Made by a program: the position numbers and the translations under genes
Notes under the pieces: generated by a model
What the model saw: the letters and a program-made list of their open reading frames with translations, nothing else
What the model was told of the DNA's origin: nothing
Database searches by the model: none
In this document: piece after piece, positions 22,628 to 31,007 of the stretch
How positions within the stretch are numbered: position 1 is the first letter of the stretch
How the letters are laid out: each line of letters opens with the position of its first letter
Assembly: GCA_012840075.1 (NCBI GenBank)
Contig: DUMC01000083.1
Location: forward strand, 1 to 34,952
Reading direction: 5' to 3'
Source of the DNA: Clostridiaceae bacterium
GTDB lineage: Bacteria > Bacillota > Clostridia > Acetivibrionales > DUMC01
Length of the DNA stretch: 34,952 nt

Positions 22628-23881
22628 TCAGACCAACCTCTCCAACCCCCTTGCCCCCCAAATACAAGGTTCAGTACATGTCCAATCTGGAAATCTGCAG
22701 CGAGGTACTGCAACATAATTATTATTAGCATCTTTTTTTACGTACTGAATAAGAAAATTTTTAATTTCACAATACTCGTCATAAACTGTAGGATTATCTA
22801 AAGAGCTTGCATCACAAAAAGACTCATTAGCTTTACTATAAGACTCAAGAGCTTGAATATATTCAATCAAAGTTTTTGCAGTCTGCAAGGCTATCTCAAG
22901 TTGAGCGCTACCGCATAGCCTTTCTTTTGCCTTTAAAATGAAATTCTCGTAAGTACCCCTTTCGTTTATTTCAATTAACATTCCCTGAGGAAAGACTTCG
23001 GATACCGATCTAATATCCTTCAGCCATTCATTCTCAAGTTCATTGTTGCCACCATTATTTCCCGCTCTTATGATTGGCGGTATATAGAATTTCAAATCAT
23101 CTTGTGGAATGCGTATTCTGTAATCTAAAGTTCTGTGTCTTTGTGCTTGGGCAAGCTGAGCAAAGCTACCCAAATAATTTACCGAATAATTCTCTCCAAA
23201 TTCATTCCGTCGGCTCTTCCTAGTATCAAACAGCGCAAGTTTTCTGTTCTTTATGTTACTATTTAAATACGGAACATCAAACTCCCTGCATTCCTCTATG
23301 AAATTCTTCATGCAATCCTTAAGCTTTTTATTGAAATCGGTCTCCGGTTCTTCTTCAATAAACCTTTTCATTAAACTGATTATAATGCTTATCTGCCTTA
23401 AACTTACGGTATATGCCATGGTAGTAGGGGTAAATACGCTTATCATATATCTTGCATTTTCCTGAGCAAGTTTCTCAGCTTGTTTTTCCTTTATATGCGG
23501 ATAAACTTCACGTATTTTATTCTTCAAAATCTCTATCCATTTATTATATAAGAGTTCTTCCCGTCCATCTGGATTCATTTTTGTATATCTTGCCGACTTC
23601 TCCGATGTAGTGTAAAATCCTTCATTATTCAACACCATGGCAAGAATCTTTGGAATATCTTCAAATAGAAAATTATACGTTGGGTGGTCGTAGACGCTAT
23701 GATGCCCTGCTTTTAAAGTTCTCTGGACCCTTTTTTTTGTTTTTTCTTTATCCTCGTTTAATATAGCATCAAAATTATCCGGCATATAGCATATTCCCGC
23801 AGCTTTGCCTCCAAATTCCAATGCTTCTTCTATTGGCAACTTATATCCTTCCTTTGTAGAACCTATTATCCTTATTTTCAT
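22628..23881 (-). CDS. Double-length ThyX-like protein
   Basis: This 417-residue protein is related to flavin-dependent thymidylate synthases, which make dTMP from dUMP with FAD and methylene-tetrahydrofolate. Normal ThyX has about 220-250 residues and a joined motif, RHR followed seven residues later by the S of SxRY. Here the N-terminal half has the family's HHSVYDHPTYNFLFEDIPK and ends in TTSEKSARY, but NEG stands where RHR is expected. The C-terminal half has AQAQRHRTLDYRIR with RHR but no following SxRY. This looks like a fused duplication in which each half kept part of the site. Cysteines cluster at the end (CRFPDWTCTEPC). Whether it makes dTMP is unclear. GGGAGG lies five bases before the ATG. 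It is last in a run after rsmF-like and rsuA-like genes. Confidence 0.65.
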   Translation of the reverse strand: MKIRIIGSTKEGYKLPIEEALEFGGKAAGICYMPDNFDAILNEDKEKTKKRVQRTLKAGHHSVYDHPTYNFLFEDIPKILAMVLNNEGFYTTSEKSARYTKMNPDGREELLYNKWIEILKNKIREVYPHIKEKQAEKLAQENARYMISVFTPTTMAYTVSLRQISIIISLMKRFIEEEPETDFNKKLKDCMKNFIEECREFDVPYLNSNIKNRKLALFDTRKSRRNEFGENYSVNYLGSFAQLAQAQRHRTLDYRIRIPQDDLKFYIPPIIRAGNNGGNNELENEWLKDIRSVSEVFPQGMLIEINERGTYENFILKAKERLCGSAQLEIALQTAKTLIEYIQALESYSKANESFCDASSLDNPTVYDEYCEIKNFLIQYVKKDANNNYVAVPRCRFPDWTCTEPCIWGARGLERLV

Positions 23882-23908
23882 TTTGACCTCCCTTTATCCG
23901 AACAAGAA

Positions 23909-24643
23909 TTACTGACGCTTAACATACTCATACAGCATATCAAGTTCCTCTTGGTTTAGTTCCCTGAACTCACCGCTTTTCAGATTTTCATCAAGCTTAA
24001 CGTTAGCTATTGATATTCTCCTTAAGTATTTCACTTTCTTTCCTACAGCATCAAACATACGCTTTATCTGATGAAATTTGCCTTCATAAATCTCTATTTC
24101 TACTTCAGACCGATTTCCCTGCTTTAATATCTTTAGCTTAGCAGGAAGAGTTTTATATCCGTCATCCAAGATAACTCCTTCATTAAAGGCCATAACATCT
24201 TTTTCAGTCACTACTCCGTCAACAATGGCATAATAGATCTTCGGAACTTGGTTCTTGGGTGACAGAAGCATATGTGCTAATTCTCCGTCGTTAGTTATGA
24301 TTAAGAGCCCTTCGGTATCTATATCAAGCCTGCCTACAGGGAAAAGATTAAAAGTTTTATATTCATCAGGAAGCAAATCTATTACGGTCTCATATCTATT
24401 GTCTAAAGTTGCCGATATAACTCCTGCAGGCTTATTCATCATGATATATATAAATTCCCTGTAATACAATCTCTCCCCATCCACTTCAATTACACTCGTT
24501 TCAGGATCAATATGCATCCCGCTGTCTACGGCTTTTATTCCGTCAACTACAATTTTACCCTGTTTCACCAATTTTTTAACTTCTTTTCTGGTTCCATAAC
24601 CAAGGTTTGCCAAAACCTTATCCAAACGCTGCTTTTTGCCCAT
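23909..24643 (-). CDS. RsuA/RluB-family rRNA pseudouridine synthase
   Basis: This 244-residue enzyme converts a uridine in ribosomal RNA to pseudouridine. The N-terminal S4 RNA-binding domain is at residues 4-50 (RLDKVLANLGYGTRKEVKKL). The catalytic motif GRLDIDTEGLLIITNDG holds the nucleophilic Asp107. IMMNKPAGVISAT and YEGKFHQIKRMFDAVGKKV are further family marks. By length and motif it could be RsuA-like (16S U516) or RluB-like (23S); the sequence alone does not decide. AGGGAG lies eight bases before the ATG. It sits between the rsmF-like gene (60-base gap) and the ThyX-like gene (27-base gap), all in one direction. The pairing with another rRNA-modifying enzyme suggests a shared ribosome-maturation operon. 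Confidence 0.9.
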   Translation of the reverse strand: MGKKQRLDKVLANLGYGTRKEVKKLVKQGKIVVDGIKAVDSGMHIDPETSVIEVDGERLYYREFIYIMMNKPAGVISATLDNRYETVIDLLPDEYKTFNLFPVGRLDIDTEGLLIITNDGELAHMLLSPKNQVPKIYYAIVDGVVTEKDVMAFNEGVILDDGYKTLPAKLKILKQGNRSEVEIEIYEGKFHQIKRMFDAVGKKVKYLRRISIANVKLDENLKSGEFRELNQEELDMLYEYVKRQ

Positions 24644-24703
24644 ATGAATTACTCCCTTACTTTGCTACTCCCTCATTTTAGTACTCATTAAGCATATACT
24701 TCA

Positions 24704-26332
24704 TTAATCCTTTATTATCCTCCATCCTTTAGGATAAAGATTTTTCAACATACCCCCTGCTTGTTTGCCCCATCCTACTGTATAACCATCTACACAAATT
24801 GCTATATATCCTTTCGGGATGTCTTTTATTTTATCGGTCACAACAGTTTCACCTTTAAGATACCTGATAATTTCATCAGAATCGGATGGAAAATCTATTA
24901 CCTCATTTACATCATCCTTGTTTAACGCAATAATCAATGAATGAGACGGTTCAAAACGTCCTTTAGGAAAATTACCTACATGCCATCCAACCTTAACGGT
25001 CTTAATGCCGCTCAAGTCAGGCAATTTTTCCGGGAAATAGTAAAGGCTTCTCTCACTCAACATTAAATCTCCATCCAAAATTGCTGCAACAGTCTCCGCT
25101 CTAAAATGCTCTTTCAAGAAACTCTCAAGCAAGACATAATGTTCTCTTTTTAAATTGGTTAGATTACCATACTCTTTATGTTTGTATATATAATTATTAT
25201 AATCACTTGCATTATAACCTTTCTTTAGTACTGCAACAAAGTGTCCTTCTCCCTTAACTTTGTGAGGCCATAAACGTGCAGTATTCTTTAATGCTGCCTT
25301 GATTCTGTTTCTCTCTCGTTCTTCACTTTCTCCATCTCGTGTTATGTTTTCCTGCCTTATACTTTCCCCTCCTGCTTGTTCTCCTGATTGTAGCTCTTTC
25401 CATTCCTGTTCTTCCATTTCTAATTCTTCCGTTTCCAGTCCTTCTATTTCTTGTTCTTGCTCACTGTCCGCTTCTTCCCTTTCTTTATAGCGACATTTCC
25501 AACAATAATCCAACCATTCGGGTCTTCCATTTTCCATACCGGATGTTAAAGGTATTTCTTCTACTTCATAATTTTTGTGCTTTTTTAGAAAACTGCCTAT
25601 TACACCCTCGTTTTCCTCTGGAGAAAAAGTACACGTAGAATATACAAGCCTTCCCCCCGGTTTCAGCATAACATCTGCATATTCCAGTATATTCCTTTGT
25701 GTAGAGGCACAAGCTTTACATGTATATTTACCCCAGCTTCTTATTGTACTTTCATCTTTTCTGAACATGCCTTCCCCGGAGCAAGGAGCATCTACCAATA
25801 TTTTGTCAAAAAACCCCTTGAATTTTTCTGAAAGCCTTTTAGGTTTTTCGTTAGTCACTATAGCATTCCTTACACCACAAAGTTCCAGGTTTTTCAGCAG
25901 GGCTTTCAGTCTTTCAAAACTTACATCATTCGCAATAAGCAACCCTTTTCCTTTCATACTTGCAGCAATCTGAGTAGTTTTGCCACCCGGAGCTGCACAT
26001 AAGTCCAGGACTCTCTCCCCGGGCTTTGCATCCAGCACTGTCGCCGGCAGCATGGCACTAGGTTCTTGTATATAATATAAACCTGCGTGGTAGAAAGGAT
26101 GCTTCCCCGGAGAATCTTCTTTATTATAGTAAAACCCATCCCTTGTCCAAGGAATTCTTTCAACATTAAAAGGGGATATTTTTTCAAACTCTTCCACACT
26201 TATTTTTAACGTATTAACTCTTAAACCGTAATACCTGGGCATATCAAAAGATGCCAAAAAAGCTTCATACTCATCCTTGCCCAGTAAACGCTGCATTTTG
26301 TTTAAAAATTCTTCCGGTAACTTTATGTTCAT
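24704..26332 (-). CDS. rsmF: NOL1/NOP2/Sun-family rRNA m5C methyltransferase, RsmF-like
   Basis: This 542-residue methyltransferase transfers a methyl group from S-adenosylmethionine to cytosine C5 in ribosomal RNA. The order is an N-terminal PF-like part (FDMPRYYGLRVNTLKISV), the SAM site VLDLCAAPGGKTTQIA, motif IV DAPCSGEGMFRKD and motif VI YSTCTFSPEENEG, each with one of the two key cysteines, then an RsmF C-terminal RNA-binding part (KGRFEPSHSLIIAL, GYTVGWGKQAGG). A Glu-rich, low-complexity stretch of about 55 residues (roughly 300-355) interrupts the region after motif VI and is not part of the usual family. The ATG at 26332 is preferred over the TTG at 26350 because GGGAG lies eleven bases before it. 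First gene of the run leading to the pseudouridine synthase. Confidence 0.9.
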   Translation of the reverse strand: MNIKLPEEFLNKMQRLLGKDEYEAFLASFDMPRYYGLRVNTLKISVEEFEKISPFNVERIPWTRDGFYYNKEDSPGKHPFYHAGLYYIQEPSAMLPATVLDAKPGERVLDLCAAPGGKTTQIAASMKGKGLLIANDVSFERLKALLKNLELCGVRNAIVTNEKPKRLSEKFKGFFDKILVDAPCSGEGMFRKDESTIRSWGKYTCKACASTQRNILEYADVMLKPGGRLVYSTCTFSPEENEGVIGSFLKKHKNYEVEEIPLTSGMENGRPEWLDYCWKCRYKEREEADSEQEQEIEGLETEELEMEEQEWKELQSGEQAGGESIRQENITRDGESEERERNRIKAALKNTARLWPHKVKGEGHFVAVLKKGYNASDYNNYIYKHKEYGNLTNLKREHYVLLESFLKEHFRAETVAAILDGDLMLSERSLYYFPEKLPDLSGIKTVKVGWHVGNFPKGRFEPSHSLIIALNKDDVNEVIDFPSDSDEIIRYLKGETVVTDKIKDIPKGYIAICVDGYTVGWGKQAGGMLKNLYPKGWRIIKD

Positions 26333-26587
26333 GCTCAAACTTTCTCCCAAATAATTTCTAATTATTATACTTCTTATAATACTTTCATTTATAATACTTT
26401 CATTTATTATACTTCCATTAATTCCTCACTTCATTAATTATTTTATAATTTTATCATAATCATGCACATAGTTTCTATATTATGACTACAAACTTACAAT
26501 TTTTATCCAAAATTATAAGCACCGTTCAATTTTTATATTGGCTATTACTCAATTACACGATACACTTATTTCCATAGAGGTGATTTT
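26333..26587. other. AT-rich spacer before the rsmF-like gene
   Basis: About 26365-26415 holds imperfect tandem copies of ATAATACTTTCATTT. The remainder is AT-rich with no gene I can support. It should contain the promoter of the rsmF-like operon on the minus strand, but I could not pick one with confidence. Confidence 0.4.
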
Positions 26588-26766
26588 ATGGAATATCAAA
26601 GCATCACATTATCCTTACCTAAAGAACTAATAAAAAAATAAAGCATATAGTTATAGATAAACAAACATCAGTTTCCTGTCTGTTAACAAGTATATTGCAG
26701 GACATTGTGGATGCTGAAGACTCATACTTAAAACCAAAACAATTTAATTTCATATTGATTTATTGA
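26588..26766 (+). pseudogene. Ribbon-helix-helix antitoxin-like gene, frameshifted
   Basis: The ATG at 26588 follows AGAGGTGA and reads MEYQSITLSLPKELIKK, then stops at a TAA. This beginning is that of CopG/Arc-type DNA-binding proteins. If one A is added to the A7 run at about 26632-26638, the reading continues as IKHIVIDKQTSVSCLLTSIL, then QDIVDAEDSYL, the two helices of the fold, and ends at TGA 26764-26766. The restored protein would be about 59 residues. This is a single-base deletion in a homopolymer: real decay, slippage-controlled expression, or a sequencing error. No partner toxin is recognisable after it. Confidence 0.55.
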
Positions 26767-26826
26767 ATAATTGTAAATTCAATCTAGGTATAAAAGGTGA
26801 GACTTCATAGAAAAGGGATGATCTAC

Positions 26827-26930
26827 ATGAGCGATAAAACCAGCCATGTATTTGGAGTAAAGATTTGAACAACAAACTACTTTATGAAGGTATAATGGTA
26901 CTTAATCCATTTGAATGTAAAGAATATTAA
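26827..26930 (+). pseudogene. Possible decayed small gene
   Basis: An ATG with an AAGGGA eight bases upstream reads MSDKTSHVFGVK and then stops. Restoring one A in GTAAAG lets it continue as DLNNKLLYEGIMVLNPFECK and end at TAA 26928-26930. The joined frame would be about 35 residues. I do not recognise it. It may be a remnant of a partner of the ribbon-helix-helix gene just before it, or chance. Confidence 0.2.
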
Positions 26931-26981
26931 TATGCCATCAAATATTTAAAAATATATCTATGAAAAATCTTTAATTTGCTA

Positions 26982-27010
26982 TTGATATCATTAAATTACA
27001 GTGCTATAAT
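26982..27010 (+). promoter_or_regulatory. Promoter of the tRNA-Glu gene
   Basis: TTGATA (26982-26987) and a perfect TATAAT (27005-27010) are 17 bases apart, about 50 bases before the tRNA. Confidence 0.7.
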
Positions 27011-27060
27011 ATTTTCGTGGTTTTAAAAAGATTAAAGTTCATTGCAATATAAAAATATGC

Positions 27061-27135
27061 GGCCCATTGGTCAAGTGGTTAAGATACCGCCCTCTCACGG
27101 CGGAGTCAGGGGTTCGAATCCCCTATGGGTCACCA
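27061..27135 (+). tRNA. tRNA-Glu (anticodon CTC)
   Basis: The 75 bases fold as a complete cloverleaf. The acceptor stem is GGCCCAT with ATGGGTC, with one G-U. The D arm holds GGTCAAGTGGTTAAGATACC, the anticodon stem is CCGCC/GGCGG with loop CTCTCAC, and the T arm is AGGGGTTCGAATCCCCT. The anticodon CTC reads GAG (glutamate). The discriminator is A and the CCA end is encoded. It is a single-tRNA unit with its own promoter and terminator. Confidence 0.97.
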
Positions 27136-27152
27136 TAAGTGATAAATGCAAA

Positions 27153-27196
27153 AGGGTCAGGCTTATGTTTCATTCAAGCCTGACCCCTTCTTTTTT
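27153..27196 (+). terminator. Terminator of the tRNA, REP-like hairpin
   Basis: AGGGTCAGGCTT (27153-27164) pairs with AAGCCTGACCCCT (27176-27188) around an 11-base loop and is followed by TTCTTTTTT. It lies 17 bases after the tRNA. A degenerate second right arm, AAGCCTAACCCCG, follows at 27197-27209 with another run of five T. The GGGTCAGGC hairpin resembles short repeats often scattered in clostridial genomes. Confidence 0.8.
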
Positions 27197-27267
27197 AAGC
27201 CTAACCCCGTTTTTATACGTTTATCTTCCATTTACAACAACTTTATTCTTTACAACAACATTTATTC

Positions 27268-28209
27268 TTAATCTTGATATCTAGCCATGAAAGCTTTAAT
27301 TTCCTCCAGACTCTTTATTCCGGTTGTAGCTCCGACTGCCATTACACAATGAGTTCCTACTGCATTTGCAAATTTCCCGCATTCATATAAACTCCATCCC
27401 TTTGCGATGCCTGTGAGGAATCCTGCAGCAAAACAATCACCTGCTCCCGTAGTATCAATAGGTTTAATATCTCCATATGTTGGTATAGTATGTTTTTCTC
27501 CGCCGGAATCTTTTATGAAGCATCCATCTTTGCCCAATTTCACAACTGCTGTTTTTACTCCCATGGATAAAAATACGTCTGCTATGTCTTCAGGTTTTTC
27601 TTTTCCGCTTAATTGAACTGCTTCTTCGTAGCTAGGCATGAATATATCAATGTGTTTCATACATGGTTCAAGGACTTTCATCCAGCGACCTTTTGAATCC
27701 CAAGCTGTATCCAATGCCGTAATCTTGCCCATTTCCTTTGAGCGCTTCAATACTCTTGCACAAGGTTCCCCATCAAAATTAGGCATTAGCATAGTACCCG
27801 CAACAAAGACAATTTTAGATTTCTCAATTATATCATAAGCGACATCGGTATCCGTAAATTCCGCATTAGCTCCCAAGCTATGTATAAAGGACCTTTCTCC
27901 TCCTGAATCTACAAGCACAATTGACGCAGATGTACTGGATTTAGGGTCTACTACAAGTCCATCTACATTCACTTTTTCATCCTTTAGCACACTGTAAATA
28001 AATTTGCCAAAACCGTCGTCACCAATCTTTCCTATAATTGCCACATTCATTCCTATCCTGGCTAAGGCTATTCCTGAGTTTACGGCACATCCCCCGGTGT
28101 ACAACTGTAATTGGTCAACAAGAGCAAGCTTTCCTCTTCCGGGAAGTTTATCGACGGTTTTTGCTATACAATCTGCAACTAATATACCTACACAAGTTAC
28201 ATCAAACAT
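27268..28209 (-). CDS. PfkB-family sugar or nucleoside kinase
   Basis: This 313-residue kinase of the ribokinase/PfkB family uses ATP to phosphorylate a sugar, sugar phosphate or nucleoside. The substrate-side glycine pair is in LYTGGCAVNSGIALARIG, and the C-terminal signature with the catalytic Asp is IDTTGAGDCFAAGFLTGIA. FMPSYEEAVQL and VVKLGKDGCF are typical. The substrate cannot be fixed from the sequence, and the neighbouring genes give little hint; tRNA-Glu and the RNase H gene flank it. The ATG at 28209 follows AGAGGTGA by five bases, so the GTG nine bases upstream is less likely. Its stop lies 59 bases beyond the tRNA-side degenerate hairpin arm, on the opposite strand. Confidence 0.9.
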   Translation of the reverse strand: MFDVTCVGILVADCIAKTVDKLPGRGKLALVDQLQLYTGGCAVNSGIALARIGMNVAIIGKIGDDGFGKFIYSVLKDEKVNVDGLVVDPKSSTSASIVLVDSGGERSFIHSLGANAEFTDTDVAYDIIEKSKIVFVAGTMLMPNFDGEPCARVLKRSKEMGKITALDTAWDSKGRWMKVLEPCMKHIDIFMPSYEEAVQLSGKEKPEDIADVFLSMGVKTAVVKLGKDGCFIKDSGGEKHTIPTYGDIKPIDTTGAGDCFAAGFLTGIAKGWSLYECGKFANAVGTHCVMAVGATTGIKSLEEIKAFMARYQD

Positions 28210-28397
28210 ATGTATCACCTCTTTTGTCTATTCTAATTCTTTTATTTGAATAAATTTCTTCTTTTTTTCATTCTAGCATATATTAATAAAAGAATATAGT
28301 AATTTTTATTTGTTACTTATTTATTATTTATTTAATATTTCATTATTTCATTTAGTTTTTTTTAAGTGTTTTCAGTATTTGAAGCCTATCCAATTCT

Positions 28398-29444
28398 TCA
28401 TTCTTGTATGGGGTCCATAAAGCAATTCCAAAGTTTATCCAATTCGTTTCTTAATTCTTCATTCCGAATTTCATGATATCTTGGTTGAAGATGAAGCTTT
28501 GAAGTATTGTATATATTTATATAACCTAACGTTTCCCCGTCCTTTTCTAAACAAATTTTAGCAGCCATTCCATTGTCGATGCGTAAATATTCAGCCATAA
28601 ATCCGTGGTCTTCAAGAAAAAAGGCAAACTTTTCAGCTATTTCCTCCAGTTCATCCAATAAATTCTTAGAGTTTTCTTTATAATTATTACCTGAACTATT
28701 TTTAGATCCGCTTTCATGAGAAATATCTTTGCAATCTTCTATCAACACCTTGGAAGCTTGTGTTCTTGCTGCATTTCCGGCAAGCTTATCCGCTTTTTCA
28801 TTCCATCTTACTCCTGTGTGACCTGCAACTTTTCTCCAATTAATCTTGATACCGCAATTTTGCACGTAATCTTTATAAACCTCTGACATTAATGTTTTGG
28901 TTGAAAATTCACCTGCAATCCATTTTTCCAAATTGGCAAAATCATAGTATATTGTAACTTCGCTTATTCCTGCATCCTTGCACCATTTCAAAGCTTCAAT
29001 GACAGCAGTAATTTCACCTCCTACCTGTCTTGAACCCATAAAAACAGGATCAGTTACTTGACCTGATAATTCTTTATATAACCGGCCATTTTTCAATATA
29101 ACAACTCCATATCCGATATTATCATTTATAAAAGAACCATCAACGTAAATTTCAAAAATATCATTTCCTTCAGAAGTGACTAAAAGTTCACCTCTTTCCC
29201 ATAAGGTAACCAAATCTTGTTCTATTGATTTATCTTTCAACTCCTGCACACGTATTGAAAAAGTATTCTTTTTAGCTTTATAATCTATTATCAGGTTGCC
29301 GTAGTTTTTACCTTCTTTTTCAATGGAAATTTTAATAAAGTAATCCCTTACCATTACAATTTCGGATTTAATTCTCCACTTTGCCAATACTTGAATAAAT
29401 TCTTCCGCCTTCTTTCGTAACGTATCTTCGTATAAATATACCAT
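28398..29444 (-). CDS. RNase H-domain protein with two related flanking domains
   Basis: The 348-residue protein has an RNase HI domain in its middle (about 95-226). The four acidic residues of the active site are visible: Asp102 (IYVDGSF), Glu144 (GGEITAVIEAL), Asp168 (YYDFANLEKW) and Asp219 (VRWNEKADKLAG). The enzyme would cut RNA in RNA-DNA hybrids. The regions before (8-83) and after (263-340) look like two copies of one domain, with the shared pattern KI.(I/L)EK(E/D)G ... G ... LW. A Ser/Asn-rich linker precedes the second copy. The role of these domains is not known to me; they may bind nucleic acid as the HBD of eukaryotic RNase H1 does. TAGGA lies three bases before the ATG. No operon partner is evident. 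Confidence 0.85.
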   Translation of the reverse strand: MVYLYEDTLRKKAEEFIQVLAKWRIKSEIVMVRDYFIKISIEKEGKNYGNLIIDYKAKKNTFSIRVQELKDKSIEQDLVTLWERGELLVTSEGNDIFEIYVDGSFINDNIGYGVVILKNGRLYKELSGQVTDPVFMGSRQVGGEITAVIEALKWCKDAGISEVTIYYDFANLEKWIAGEFSTKTLMSEVYKDYVQNCGIKINWRKVAGHTGVRWNEKADKLAGNAARTQASKVLIEDCKDISHESGSKNSSGNNYKENSKNLLDELEEIAEKFAFFLEDHGFMAEYLRIDNGMAAKICLEKDGETLGYINIYNTSKLHLQPRYHEIRNEELRNELDKLWNCFMDPIQE

Positions 29445-30049
29445 TTTTCCTATCCTGCCACCTTTTTCTCCAGTATTTTAGTTTTCCATTTCCTACAAAT
29501 TTGCAATACATAAATTCACTAAATAAACTTCCACATTATATTTAATAGTTTTCATTTTAAAAATTTCTTAAACTATCAATTGACATAATTATACCTAATT
29601 TAAAATATTAATACAGCACATTTTTGATTTTGATGCCTATTTTTATACGATCGTTTATAACTCTTTTAATTTTAAAGCAATTCCCTTTTTATCTCTAATT
29701 GATTTCCTATTTTCCATTTTTCTCCTCTCTGCATCTTCGCCACCCCTTTTTATCTTTCTTGAAAATTCTATGACCTTCTTATATTGTTTAATATATTTTA
29801 AATAATATTTAAAAAGATATGAGTCACATGGTAAACATGTAGAAATATATTAACAAATTTGCATGTTTTACTTCATCCTCACAACTAAAACAGAAATAAA
29901 AAATTATTAAGACTTTCATGATATTATCCGCTACTCTACATGACATGATTTTTTCAGCAATTCTAAATGTTTTATTATTATATATCACAAACAAATTAAA
30001 ATCTTACTTAAAAAGTTATGTAGAAAATACAATTACTAGATAAACATAA

Positions 30050-30078
30050 TTGTAATGCATTTAATTATGTATTATACT
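30050..30078 (+). promoter_or_regulatory. Promoter-like pair before the ROK remnant
   Basis: TTGTAA (30050-30055) and TATACT (30073-30078) are 17 bases apart on the plus strand, about 145 bases before the ROK start codon. The gene is broken, but this signal may still be active. Confidence 0.5.
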
Positions 30079-30096
30079 ATACTATGTGTATATTTG

Positions 30097-30135
30097 TTGC
30101 TTTTTTTGAAATTGCTTTTTTTGAAATTGCTTTTT
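30097..30135 (+). repeat. Tandem 15-base repeat in the ROK leader
   Basis: The unit TTGCTTTTTTTGAAA occurs at 30097-30111 and 30112-30126, with a third partial copy (TTGCTTTTT) at 30127-30135. It lies just after the promoter-like pair, so its length could vary by slippage and change the leader. Confidence 0.85.
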
Positions 30136-30224
30136 AAGACGGCTTTTAGTAAATACTTTTTTCAAACTTTGTTTAAAAAATTCGTTGAACATTTTAAATA
30201 TTATTAAATAAGGGATGTGCTTCT

Positions 30225-30997
30225 ATGAAATCTAAAGGTAGTTTAGATTTAATAAGAGAAATAAATACTTCCATTATTTTGGATTTATTAAAAGAACGGG
30301 CTCTTCTTTCAAAATATGAAATTTCAAAGATTTCCGGATTAAGTGCACCTACTGTATCTAATATTATAAATGACTTGATAAGCATTAGATTTGTAAGAGA
30401 AGTAGGTATGGGAGAATCATTCGGTGGTAGACCTCCTTTACTTCTTGAGCTAAACCTTGAAGGTGGATTTATTATTGGCGTTGATATAGGTTCAGATAAT
30501 ATAAAAGCAATTGTTGTTGATATTTTAGGAAATATTATTTGTAAATACGAGATAGAAGTAATGCCTACAGATAAAGAATTTATTGTATTTGATAAGATAA
30601 TAACTGCAGTGTCAGAAGTTATGAGAATTTCCAATACTGTTGCAATACCGACGAATTACAAGCATTAACCGTAGAAAAGATAGCTAAAATGGCTGAACAA
30701 GGTAATGAAGCTTGTATAGAAATAATGAAAGAAGTAGGAAAATACTTAGCAATTGCTATATCTAATGTTTCAGTTTGCCTTGACCCTCAAATTATTATCG
30801 TCGGGGGAGGTATATCAGAGGCCGGAGATGTCCTTTTTAACCCTCTCAATGAATACCTTAGAAAAAACCTTAAACTTGCTAATCCATCATTAAAGGTAGT
30901 CAAATCAAAATTAGGCAGTGATGCTTATGCTATGGGTGCTGCCACAGCAGTTTTGCACCAAATATTCCAATCACCAAACAAATTTGTTAAAGTATGA
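30225..30997 (+). pseudogene. ROK-family (NagC/XylR-type) repressor with internal deletion
   Basis: The first part (30225-30668) holds a full N-terminal winged helix (SKYEISKISGLSAPTVSNII, then RFVREVGMGESFGGRPPLLL) and the start of the ROK sugar-kinase-like domain (FIIGVDIGSDNIKAIVVDIL). After MRISNTVAIPT it loses frame. The second part, in another frame from about 30645, reads DELQALTVEKIAKMAEQGNE and then IIIVGGGISEAGDVLFNPL, and ends normally at 30997 as in ROK proteins. The piece between, which should carry the CxCGxxGCxE zinc motif and the substrate site (about 140 residues), is missing. The total is about 250 instead of 390-400 residues. ROK repressors control sugar genes, so it may once have controlled the convergent UroD-like/FAD-oxidoreductase genes. 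Confidence 0.8.
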
Positions 30998-31007
30998 CCA
31001 CACCTTT

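Larger units (their letters stand above)
29445..30224. other. 780-base AT-rich spacer between the RNase H gene and the ROK remnant
   Basis: No gene could be supported on either strand. The right end carries a promoter-like pair and a short tandem repeat listed separately. The left part should hold the RNase H promoter on the minus strand. A C/T-rich stretch near 29690-29780 shows no hairpin. Confidence 0.5.

Noticed and set aside
22436-22801. Plus-strand ORF of 121 residues across the repeat pair
   Set aside because: It overlaps the peptidase end and the ThyX-like gene, has no ribosome site, and its sequence comes from hairpin repeats.
25339-25973. Plus-strand ORFs of 99 and 132 residues opposite the RsmF-like gene
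   Set aside because: They arise from the C/T-rich complement of the Glu-rich insert and conserved methyltransferase motifs.
27061-27209. Prophage or island attachment site at the tRNA
   Set aside because: No integrase gene and no repeated tRNA 3' end were found nearby.
30194-30634. Minus-strand ORF of 146 residues opposite the ROK remnant
   Set aside because: It is antisense to a clear ROK DNA-binding domain and has no features of its own.
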